64,000 nucleotides of DNA from an uncultured Oscillospiraceae bacterium (GTDB taxonomy: Bacteria > Bacillota > Clostridia > Oscillospirales > Oscillospiraceae), in NCBI GenBank assembly GCA_934622035.1, contig CAKTVG010000013.1, positions 10,468 to 74,467 of the forward strand, read 5' to 3'. Positions 9,905 through 18,600 of this stretch are shown one piece after another; position 1 is the stretch's first letter; every line of letters starts with the position of its first letter. Below the pieces are notes generated by a model, which ran no database searches, had not been told where the DNA came from, and saw nothing but the letters and a program-made list of their open reading frames with translations. Both the position numbers and the translations under genes were made by a program.

Positions 9905-10768
9905 ATGGCAAAACCGATGACAAATAAAAAGCGCAACGCCGTGGCGGGTTATCTGTTTATCCTTCCGTGGATCGTCGGCCTGCTGGCCTTTGTGGCCTAT
10001 CCTGTGGTGTACTCCATCCTGCTGAGCCTGAGCACAGCCAAGGTGACGACCTCCGGTATCGAGATGAAATGGGCGGGACTGACCTATTACACCCGGGCGC
10101 TGGCGCAGGATACGACCTTCACCTCGACCATTGCGGAGACGGTGCTGTTCATGGCCTGTGCCGTGCCGGTGATTTTAGTCTTTTCACTGATGATCGCAAT
10201 CCTGCTGAATTCCAAGTTCCGCTTGCGCGGTTTCTTCCGTTCGGTGTTTTTTCTGCCGGTCATCATCATGAGCGGCCCGGCCATCAGTGAGCTTCTGACC
10301 AAATACACGGTTGATTTTTCCGAAAGCGGCGCGGGAATTTATGAATTTCTGGCCACGCTGCCGGATTTCTTGCAGACGCCTGCGCTGTTCATCCTGAACA
10401 ATCTGGTCCTGATTCTGTGGTTTTCCGGCGTGCAAATCCTGATTTTCCTCGCCGGACTGCAAAAAATCAGCCCGGAGATCTATGAGGCCGCGTCCATCGA
10501 CGGCGCAGGCCCATGGGAGAAGTTTTGGAAGATCACGCTGCCCGCCATGACACCCATTGCCATGGTTTCTGCGATCTATACCGTCGTAGAGATTGCCAAC
10601 TGGACGAACAACGCCACGAATCAGAAGATCGGCAGCCATCTCTTTGAGGTCGGCCAGCCTTACAGCTTCTCGGCGGCAATGTCATGGATCTATTTCGGCG
10701 TGGTCGCGCTGGCGCTGCTGCTGGTATTTTTGATCTTCCGGCTTCTGGGAAGGAGGGACAGAGCATGA
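9905..10768 (+). CDS. Sugar ABC transporter permease (MalF-like), second pair
   Basis: A 287-residue permease with six hydrophobic helices and an EAA loop (YEAASIDGAGPWEKFWKITL). RBS AAGGGGAGA precedes the ATG. It has no dedicated binding-protein gene directly upstream, so it probably uses one of the two binding proteins at the operon start, or one elsewhere. Its stop overlaps the start of the next permease (ATGA), showing translational coupling. Confidence 0.87.
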   Translation: MAKPMTNKKRNAVAGYLFILPWIVGLLAFVAYPVVYSILLSLSTAKVTTSGIEMKWAGLTYYTRALAQDTTFTSTIAETVLFMACAVPVILVFSLMIAILLNSKFRLRGFFRSVFFLPVIIMSGPAISELLTKYTVDFSESGAGIYEFLATLPDFLQTPALFILNNLVLILWFSGVQILIFLAGLQKISPEIYEAASIDGAGPWEKFWKITLPAMTPIAMVSAIYTVVEIANWTNNATNQKIGSHLFEVGQPYSFSAAMSWIYFGVVALALLLVFLIFRLLGRRDRA

Positions 10769-11694
10769 AACGCAAAAAAGACCCGCAGCGGCTGCGCAGA
10801 CTTCTGCTGGGCGCGGGCGAGGAAAAGGGCTGGATACAGAAGGCGGTTCTGTATTTCATCCTGTTCGGCATCGGCTTTATCTACCTCTATCCCATGCTCT
10901 ACATGGTCGTCAACGCCTTCTTTTCGCAGGAGGATTTGATCGATCCCTCTGTCACATGGCTGCCGACGCAGCTCTACTTCGGAAATTTCATCAAGGCTTG
11001 GAACACGCTGGACTTTAAGAAAAGCCTGCTCTGCTCCATCCTGATGTCCTTCATCCCGGCCATTTTGCAGACGGCGGTTACGGCTGTGACGGGCTACGGC
11101 TTCGCGCGCTTCCGTTTCCCGCTGAAAAAATTCTGGCTGGCGCTGTGCGTGCTGACCTTTATTATTCCGACGCAGGTCACGCTCATTCCGCGTTATGTGC
11201 TGTTCAGCACCTATAAGATTTTAGACACGCCGCTGCCATCCTTTCTGCCTGCGCTGCTGGGTCAGGGGCTGAAAAGCGCGGTGTTCATTCTGGTGTTCTA
11301 CCAGTTTTTCAGCAGCTATCCCAAGGCGATGGACGAGGCCGCCGAGATTGACGGTGCGGGAAAGTTCAAGATTTTTTACAAGATCGCGCTGCCCTCGGCG
11401 ACGCCTGCTATCGTCCTGAGCGTGCTGTTTTCAACCGTGTGGTACTGGAACGAGACGACGCAGGCAAGCCTGTACTTTGGCAACATCGAGACGCTGCCGA
11501 TCAAGCTGCGCGATTTTTACGAGAGCTACCAGTCCCTTTACAACCCATCGAATCTGGTCAATTTCGGCAGCATCAACGAATCGATCACCCTGGCCGGCAC
11601 CCTGCTGTCCGTCCTGCCGCTGCTGCTTTTGTATCTGTGCCTGCAGCGCCAGTTCGTCGAGAGCATAGAAAAGACCGGTATCACCGGAGAATAA
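10765..11694 (+). CDS. Sugar ABC transporter permease (MalG-like), second pair
   Basis: A 309-residue permease. The ATG at 10765 overlaps the preceding stop and has GGAGGGACAG upstream, so the longer in-frame start inside the previous gene is rejected. The EAA loop reads MDEAAEIDGAGKFKIFYKI. With the preceding gene it makes a second complete channel in one operon, which is unusual and suggests two import routes or a heteromeric arrangement serving the same glycan. Confidence 0.87.
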   Translation: MKRKKDPQRLRRLLLGAGEEKGWIQKAVLYFILFGIGFIYLYPMLYMVVNAFFSQEDLIDPSVTWLPTQLYFGNFIKAWNTLDFKKSLLCSILMSFIPAILQTAVTAVTGYGFARFRFPLKKFWLALCVLTFIIPTQVTLIPRYVLFSTYKILDTPLPSFLPALLGQGLKSAVFILVFYQFFSSYPKAMDEAAEIDGAGKFKIFYKIALPSATPAIVLSVLFSTVWYWNETTQASLYFGNIETLPIKLRDFYESYQSLYNPSNLVNFGSINESITLAGTLLSVLPLLLLYLCLQRQFVESIEKTGITGE

Positions 11695-11701
11695 CGAGGA
11701 A

Positions 11702-14650
11702 ATGAACATGAAACGAACGCTATTTCACATGATTGGAGTGTTTGCTATGGCACTGGCGATCCTGACCTCCGCGGCTGCGCCCGCCAAGGCCGCAGAGGAA
11801 TTCGGCAACGGTAACGCGCAGCCCTCGCAGATCGAGGTCACATGGGAAACGCCGGGGAAGCTCCTGCACATAGAGCAGGGACAGACCGAGTGCGTGCTCA
11901 CGGTCGAGCTTGCAGGCGGGCAGACGGCGCTGAGCCTATCCTTCCCGGATTGCGGCGGCATCCGCCTGCATACGGATAAGCCCGGCTATTTTGAACCCGA
12001 GACGCTGCTGCCCATTGCCTATGAGCAGACCGGGCAGACCCTTACGCTCACGCAGGAGACGGCGCGCGCCGTCATCTCCACGGAGGGAGACTGGTCAGTT
12101 GCACTGCAAAACGCGGCTGGCGAGACAATCCATACGCTGGATGCGGACAAGCTTCGCTTCGGTTATCAGGACGGGGAATTGAAGAAGGTCATGCTGCTCG
12201 GTGCGATCTCCGAGGAGGAACGCCTTTTTGGCCTCGGAGAGCGTTTCAATGCCTTCGATCAGGTCGGGCAGGAGGTACTTTTGTGGAATCAGGACAGCTA
12301 TCAGGGCCTGATGCGCTATGACGGCAACAAAACATGGGGCTATAAAAACGTTCCGCTGCTTTACAGCAGCAAGGGCTACAGCCTGTTCTTCAACTCCACC
12401 TATGCGGCGAACGCCGATATCGGCAGCGCGGACAGCGCGGTCTATTCATTGGATTTCAACGGGCCGAAATTCGACGTTTACTTCTGGCTCGGCACGCCGC
12501 AGGAGAATCTGGTCTCCTACACCGCGCTGACCGGCCGCACGGTTGTCCCGCCCAAGTGGGCGCTGGAATTCTCCGTCGGTGCGGGCGGGCAGGTTTGGAA
12601 CGCGCTCGGCAAGGGTAAGCACATCGATGTGATGACCAATGTTCTTGAGCAGTACGACCGCCTCGGCACGCCGGTCGTGTCGCTGTTCGGCGAGCAGTCG
12701 CCGCAGTATGACGCGCAGGCCTATCAGCTTTTGAAAAACCGGGGCACGCGGATGATCGCGTGGTACTGGTCGGCCGTGGGCGTCGGGGACATGTATCAAT
12801 ATGATTACAGCCTGACCGCGGATACCGTGCCGACGGTCGTCCTCAAGTCCGACCCGACGAAGATCATGCAGGGCGAGTACATCGACTTCAGCAATCCTAC
12901 CAGCGTGGACGTCATCAGCGGCTTTTTCTCCAAGCTCTGGGGCTGGGGCTTGCGCGGCTGCATGGTCGATTTCGGCGACAATATTTTTGAGGACAGTATT
13001 TTTCACAACGGCATGACAGGGGATGAAATGCACAATTTCTACGCCTATCTATACAACAAGGGCTATTACGAGGCGTGGTCAAAGGCGCTGGGCGAGGATT
13101 ACATTCTCTTTTCCCGCAGTGGCTGCGCGGGCAGCCAGCGCTGGATGGGGCAGTTTGCGGGCGACCACCCGAGTACCTTTCAGGGCCTCCAGCAGGCAAT
13201 CCGCGGCGGCCTGAGCGCCTCGACGGCGGGCTTCTCCCTCTGGGGAAGCGACATCGGCGGCTATGGCTACGATGAATATCCGCCTACACCGGACTGCTAC
13301 ATGCGCTGGATGCAATTCGGAACCTTCAGCCCGCTCATGCGCACGCACGGCACCTCTGACCGCAACCCCTGGAGCTACGGCGAGCAGGCGGAGAAGGTCT
13401 ATCAGGATCACTATTGGCTGCGCGAAAACCTGCTCGATCTGATTTACAGCGGTGCGATCTCCGCGAGCAGGAGCGGCGTTTCCATGATCCAGCCGCTCTA
13501 TCTGGCCTACCACGATCAGCCGGAGCTGATCGACATTGAGGACCAGTATCTGTTCTGCGGCGTGTTCCTTGCCTGCCCGGTGGTGCGCGAGGAGGCTTAT
13601 TGCCGCGAAGTGACCTTCCCGGCGGGCAACGACTGGATCGACCTGTGGACGGGCGAGGTCGTTTCCGGTGGGCAGACCCTGACTGTGGCCGCGCCGCAGG
13701 AGAGAATGCCGGTCTATGTTAAGGCGGGCGCAGCCTTCCCAGTGAAGGTCTCCCAAAAAACGCTTGCTTTGACGGACTCCATGTCGGAAGGCGCTGCCGA
13801 CGCGCTGCTTGTCGCAGCGGGCACGGGCAGTACGCCCTTCTTTGCCGACAAGAAAACGCAGACGCAGTTTGACACCGCGTTGGACAGCGGCCTTCTCACG
13901 GTGCAGAACCCCGGAGACTGCGCGCAGCGCGTAATTCTGGCCTACGGCCTGCGTGCCGATGCCGTGCGTGTGGACGGAAAGGCTCTGGACAAGCTGGACG
14001 CGCCTTCTGCGCAGACGGCGGGTTATTATAACGACGTTACGCGGGATGTCACGGTCGTGACACTCCCCGAGGGCGCATGGCAGACCGTGACGCTCGAGGC
14101 AGGAGACCATACGGAAAACCTTGCCGCAGGGAAAACAGCCACGGCCAGCAGCCAGCGCAACGACAAGGTCGCGGCGGAAAAGGCGACGGACGGTCTGGTC
14201 AAGACCGCGTGGGAGCCGAAGCATGCCAAGGACGAATGGCTTGCAGTTGATCTTGGACAGACACAGAAGATCAGCAACGTCACCGTCCGCTGGACGCAGG
14301 AATTTGCAAGCGACTATGCTGTGGAGCTTTCCACAGGCGGCGAGCACTGGCAGGCGGCTGCGGCCGTTTCCGGCGGGCATGGCGGCGCGGAGGCGCTGGC
14401 CTTCAATCCGGCGCAGGCGCGCTATGTCCGCGTGCGCATCACGGCCGAGCCGGAGAGCAAGCGCGTCGGCATTTATGAGGTGCAGGTCTATGCGGGTGGT
14501 ACCTATCTGGGCGACGCGGAAATGCCCGATGTTGCGCCCCTGAAGACGCACACGCCGTGGGGCTGGATTGCAGGCGGTGCTGCCGCGGTTTTGGCGGCGG
14601 GCGCGGCGCTCCTGTTCCTTCGTAAAAAGAAAAAAACGCCGCAGCAGTGA
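11702..14650 (+). CDS. Membrane-anchored GH31 glycoside hydrolase with C-terminal F5/8C (CBM32-like) domain
   Basis: This 982-residue protein has a signal peptide (1-30), a galactose-mutarotase-like N-domain (~40-260) and a GH31 barrel (~270-650). Asp423 in GCMVDFGDN is the expected nucleophile and Asp488 in QFAGDH the expected acid/base. After the beta domains comes an F5/8 type C module (~805-933, 'ASSQRNDKVAAEKATDG') and a transmembrane helix (~953-970) followed by a basic tail. It would act outside the cell on an alpha-linked glycan. GH31 covers alpha-glucosidases, alpha-xylosidases, alpha-GalNAcases and sulfoquinovosidases. The VDFGDN motif does not settle which, although the F5/8C module hints at a Gal/GalNAc-containing target. 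Confidence 0.88.
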   Translation: MNMKRTLFHMIGVFAMALAILTSAAAPAKAAEEFGNGNAQPSQIEVTWETPGKLLHIEQGQTECVLTVELAGGQTALSLSFPDCGGIRLHTDKPGYFEPETLLPIAYEQTGQTLTLTQETARAVISTEGDWSVALQNAAGETIHTLDADKLRFGYQDGELKKVMLLGAISEEERLFGLGERFNAFDQVGQEVLLWNQDSYQGLMRYDGNKTWGYKNVPLLYSSKGYSLFFNSTYAANADIGSADSAVYSLDFNGPKFDVYFWLGTPQENLVSYTALTGRTVVPPKWALEFSVGAGGQVWNALGKGKHIDVMTNVLEQYDRLGTPVVSLFGEQSPQYDAQAYQLLKNRGTRMIAWYWSAVGVGDMYQYDYSLTADTVPTVVLKSDPTKIMQGEYIDFSNPTSVDVISGFFSKLWGWGLRGCMVDFGDNIFEDSIFHNGMTGDEMHNFYAYLYNKGYYEAWSKALGEDYILFSRSGCAGSQRWMGQFAGDHPSTFQGLQQAIRGGLSASTAGFSLWGSDIGGYGYDEYPPTPDCYMRWMQFGTFSPLMRTHGTSDRNPWSYGEQAEKVYQDHYWLRENLLDLIYSGAISASRSGVSMIQPLYLAYHDQPELIDIEDQYLFCGVFLACPVVREEAYCREVTFPAGNDWIDLWTGEVVSGGQTLTVAAPQERMPVYVKAGAAFPVKVSQKTLALTDSMSEGAADALLVAAGTGSTPFFADKKTQTQFDTALDSGLLTVQNPGDCAQRVILAYGLRADAVRVDGKALDKLDAPSAQTAGYYNDVTRDVTVVTLPEGAWQTVTLEAGDHTENLAAGKTATASSQRNDKVAAEKATDGLVKTAWEPKHAKDEWLAVDLGQTQKISNVTVRWTQEFASDYAVELSTGGEHWQAAAAVSGGHGGAEALAFNPAQARYVRVRITAEPESKRVGIYEVQVYAGGTYLGDAEMPDVAPLKTHTPWGWIAGGAAAVLAAGAALLFLRKKKKTPQQ

Positions 14651-14667
14651 GCAGAAAGGGAAAAACT

Positions 14668-15621
14668 ATGATTTCCAACGAACGGATATTGCACAGACTC
14701 CGCTGGCCGGAGAAGCCGGTTGATGTCGTTTTGGACACGGATACCTATAATGAAGTGGACGATCAGTTTGCGCTGGCCTATATGATCGCCTCGGACGATA
14801 AGCTGAATGTCAAGGGCATTTATGCCGCGCCCTTCCAAAACGAACGTGCCCAGACGCCCGCGCTCGGCATGGAGCGCAGCTATCGGGAAATTGAGAATAT
14901 TCTGAACCTCTGCGGCAGACCCGAGCTGATGCAGCTTGCACGCCGCGGCGCCGCGCGTTTCCTGCCGGATGAGAAAACACCGGTCGATTCCGAGGCTGCG
15001 CAGGATCTGATTCGGCTTGCCATGCAGCGCCCGGACGATTCGCCGCTGTATGTGCTGGCCATCGCCGCAATCACCAACGTGGCCTCCGCGCTTTTGATGC
15101 AGCCGGAGATCGCGGACAAGATCGTCGTCGTCTGGCTAGGCGGAAACGCACACCATTGGCCGGATACCCGCGAATTCAACATGTTTGAGGACATTGCCGC
15201 CGCGCGCGTCGTGATGAATTCCGGCGTGCCGCTGGTGCAGCTTCCGTGCATGGGTGTTGTGACCCATCTGGCTACGACCGGACCGGAGCTGAAAAAGTGG
15301 CTGGAGGGAAAGAACCGCCTGTGCGACTATCTCTATCAAATCGTCCGCCACGACGAGGAGGATGTGCGCGGGCGCATGGTCTGGAACCGTGTGATCTGGG
15401 ACATTTCCACCGTCGCATGGCTGCTGCACCCGGGCTTTTATGAGGATCAGATCGTCCATACGCCGCTGCCGACGTATGACGGCTTTTACAGCTTCAGCAA
15501 CAGCCGCCATTTGATGAAATATGTCTATATGGTTCACCGCGACGGCATTTTTGAGGATCTGTTCCGCAAATTGGCCGCGATGGACTGTGGAGAATATCCA
15601 AAACAGGAGGCCGCGTCATGA
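14668..15621 (+). CDS. Nucleoside-hydrolase-fold protein (IUNH family)
   Basis: This 317-residue protein has no signal peptide, so it is cytoplasmic. The ATG at 14668 follows AGAAAGGG and is preferred over the GTG that overlaps the GH31 stop. It carries the calcium-binding Asp cluster of inosine/uridine-preferring nucleoside hydrolases in variant form: DTDTYNEVDDQFAL near residue 23. It also has a 'GGNAHHWPDTREFNMFED' segment typical of the family. Known members cleave N-ribosides to base and ribose. In this glycan operon a role on another N- or O-glycoside is possible. Its stop overlaps the GH78 start by ATGA. Confidence 0.8.
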   Translation: MISNERILHRLRWPEKPVDVVLDTDTYNEVDDQFALAYMIASDDKLNVKGIYAAPFQNERAQTPALGMERSYREIENILNLCGRPELMQLARRGAARFLPDEKTPVDSEAAQDLIRLAMQRPDDSPLYVLAIAAITNVASALLMQPEIADKIVVVWLGGNAHHWPDTREFNMFEDIAAARVVMNSGVPLVQLPCMGVVTHLATTGPELKKWLEGKNRLCDYLYQIVRHDEEDVRGRMVWNRVIWDISTVAWLLHPGFYEDQIVHTPLPTYDGFYSFSNSRHLMKYVYMVHRDGIFEDLFRKLAAMDCGEYPKQEAAS

Positions 15622-18600
15622 AAAAAAGTCTAAAGCGCATCTTTACGATTTTACTTTCAGGAATGTTGGTGATCCCTATGCTGCTGGTTCCCGCGTCGGC
15701 TGCTGAGCCGTTGAAGGTCACGGGCCTGACCTGCGAACACAAGACCGATCCTCTCGGCATCAATACGCAGACTCCGGTTTTCGGCTGGAAGCTGGAGTCC
15801 ACGCAGCGCGGCGTGCTGCAAAAGAGCTATCGCATTCTCGTTGCCCCCGACCGTGAAAGACTGGCGGCGGGGGAGGGCGACCTCTGGGACAGCGGCGAGG
15901 TGGAAGGCGGCGACAGCACCGCCGTTTCCTATGGGGGCAGGCAATTTGCACCCGCCACGGCATACTACTGGTGCGTGACGGTCACGGACAATCACGGTAA
16001 CAGCGCACAGAGCGCTCCGGCCGTCTTTGAGACTGCGCTGCTCAGCGAGAACGACTGGCAGGGAGCGCAGTGGATCAACGGCAAGCCTGCCGATGCCGCT
16101 GCACACGACGGCGTGTATTACGTCTATGAAGCGGATTTTCAGATTGTAAACGGCGGCGCGAGCTTTGTTTTTGGCTATCAGGACGGACAGAACTTCTATA
16201 TGTGGCAGGTCGGCACCTCCGGCGGCCATCCCGCGCTTCGCCCGCACCTGTGGTGGAAGGGCAACATCTGGCTGCGTGCGCCCGAGGTCGATATTTCCGA
16301 GATCATGCGCGACTGGAACGGACGCCACCACATGAAGATCGAATTTGACAACGGCCTTATCACGACCGCCATCGACGGTGTGCAGGTGGACTCGCGCAAT
16401 ATGAACAACGACTTCGGCCTGCAAGGCGAGCCGCTGGTTCTGCCCGCAGGCAAGGTCGGCTTCCGCGCGGGCGACGCCGTGGAGGAAGCCTATTACGATA
16501 ATGTCAGCCTCTATGACGGCGATGGCGTGATCTCTTTCCGAGACGATTTCAACGATGCCGTCGTGCAGAATTTTGACGGTGCGGTCATCGAGGACGGACA
16601 CCTGCATGTCCGTCAAAACGGCGGGCAGCAGATTTTTGTGCCGGCAACGCCGGATACGAGCCGCTACACGCTCTCCGGCGATTTCAGGATCGACCGGCAG
16701 GCTGCCAGCTTTGTTTTCGGCGCGACCGACAGCGGAAACAACTACACATGGCAGATCAACACCGTGCTGGACGGCAAGATCCAGCTCCGTCCGCATCGCT
16801 GGAAAAACGGCGGCGCAGCGACCCTTGCCGATGTGGACATTTCCGGCATTCTGACGCAGGAAACGCTGCACGACTGGCATCATATCGAGATTCGCGTGGA
16901 CGGACGGAATGTCACGACGCTTCTGGATGGAAAGCAGGCGGACAGCCGCACGCTCGACGAAGCGGTTCCCTTTGGGCTGATTGGATTCCGTCAAGTCAGG
17001 GATGCCGAGTGGAACGAGCAGGCAAGCTATGACAATGTCACGCTGACCGATGCCAATGGCCGCGTGATCTTCCACGATGATTTTGAAAATCCTGCCCGCG
17101 TCTCCTTTGACGACGGCAAAATTTCGGACGGCTGTCTGGTGTTCGACGGCTCGCAGGAAAAGACCTTCATTTTCCGTCAGGCCGAGACGCTTACGGACGA
17201 ATATACCGTCAGTCTTGATTTTGCCATTGAGGAGGCCTCCGCCGGTATCATCTTCGGCGCACAGGATCGCAAGAACTATTATATGTGGCAGGTCAATGCG
17301 AACATGGGCGACGGAAAGGTCTGGCTCCGCCCGCATGTCTGTATAAACGGGAACTATGTCATTCTTCCAAACGTGGATGTCAGCGCACAGATGCCGTGGG
17401 AAAGTGTCATTGGCGCGGTGCACACCATGCAGCTCCGCGTCAGCGGCGGCACGATCGAGACTTACCTTGACGGCGTGCGCGTCTCTGTCGTTACCAATGC
17501 GGAGTTCCGCACGCCCGGCTGGGTCGGTTTCCGCCTTTACAAGGAGCAGGGACTGAACGAGCGCATGAGCTGCGGCTATATCCGCGTGGAGGATCGCGGC
17601 GGAAATGTTCTGTTCTGCGAGGAATTTGACGACGCTTCGACCATGCAGTTTGAGTCCGGCAGCGTAAAGGACGGCCGGGGCTACTTTGAAATGACCGATG
17701 CCGAGGCGATCTTCCCGCGCGGCATTGACGAGGAGGTCAACGCGCCACTCCTGCGCAGGAACTTCACGGTCGAGCGGGAAATTGTTTCCGCGCGTTTGTA
17801 TGCCGCTGCGCTCGGCCTGTACGAGACTTATCTCAACGGACAGAAGGTCGGCGGGGACTATCTCGCACCCGGCTGGACGGATTACAATGACCGCGTGCAG
17901 TATCAGACCTATGACGTGACCTCGCTGCTGCGGCAGGGAGAAAACGTCTGGGGCGCGATCCTCGGAAACGGCTGGTACAGCGGTAATGTGCACAACTGGG
18001 GCAACCATCTTTGGGGCGACACGCCTGCCTTTATCGGTCAGCTCCGCATCACCTATACCGACGGCAGCGTGCAGACGCTCGTCACGGATGACAGCTTCCG
18101 ACTGCACACAGGCTCGCCCATCGTTGCAAACGACATTCTCGACGGTGAGACCTACGACGCCACCAAGGAGCTGGGCGGCTCGCCAAACGCGTGGGCAACG
18201 GCAGAGGTCAGCAGCGACGGCTGGGCGCACGCCGGAATTGCCGATGAAAACCGCCACCTGATTGCGCAGGTCGATCCCGCAATCCATAACACCATGGAGT
18301 TGACGACCCAAAATGTCACAAAGACCGACAGGGACGCGACCGGCGCGGCGCAGCAGGCATATATCTTTGATCTGGGGCAGAACTTTGCGGGCGTCATCCG
18401 TCTGACGCTGCATAACCTGACGCCGGGGCAGAAGCTCACCCTTCGCTATGGCGAGATGCTCAATCAGGACGGTACGCTTTACATCGCAAACCTCCGCACG
18501 GCAGAGGCAACGGATGTCTACATCGCCAGAGGCGGAGAAACAGAGGTTTATGTCCCGCGCTTTACCTATCACGGCTTCCAATATGTGGAGATTACGGGCC

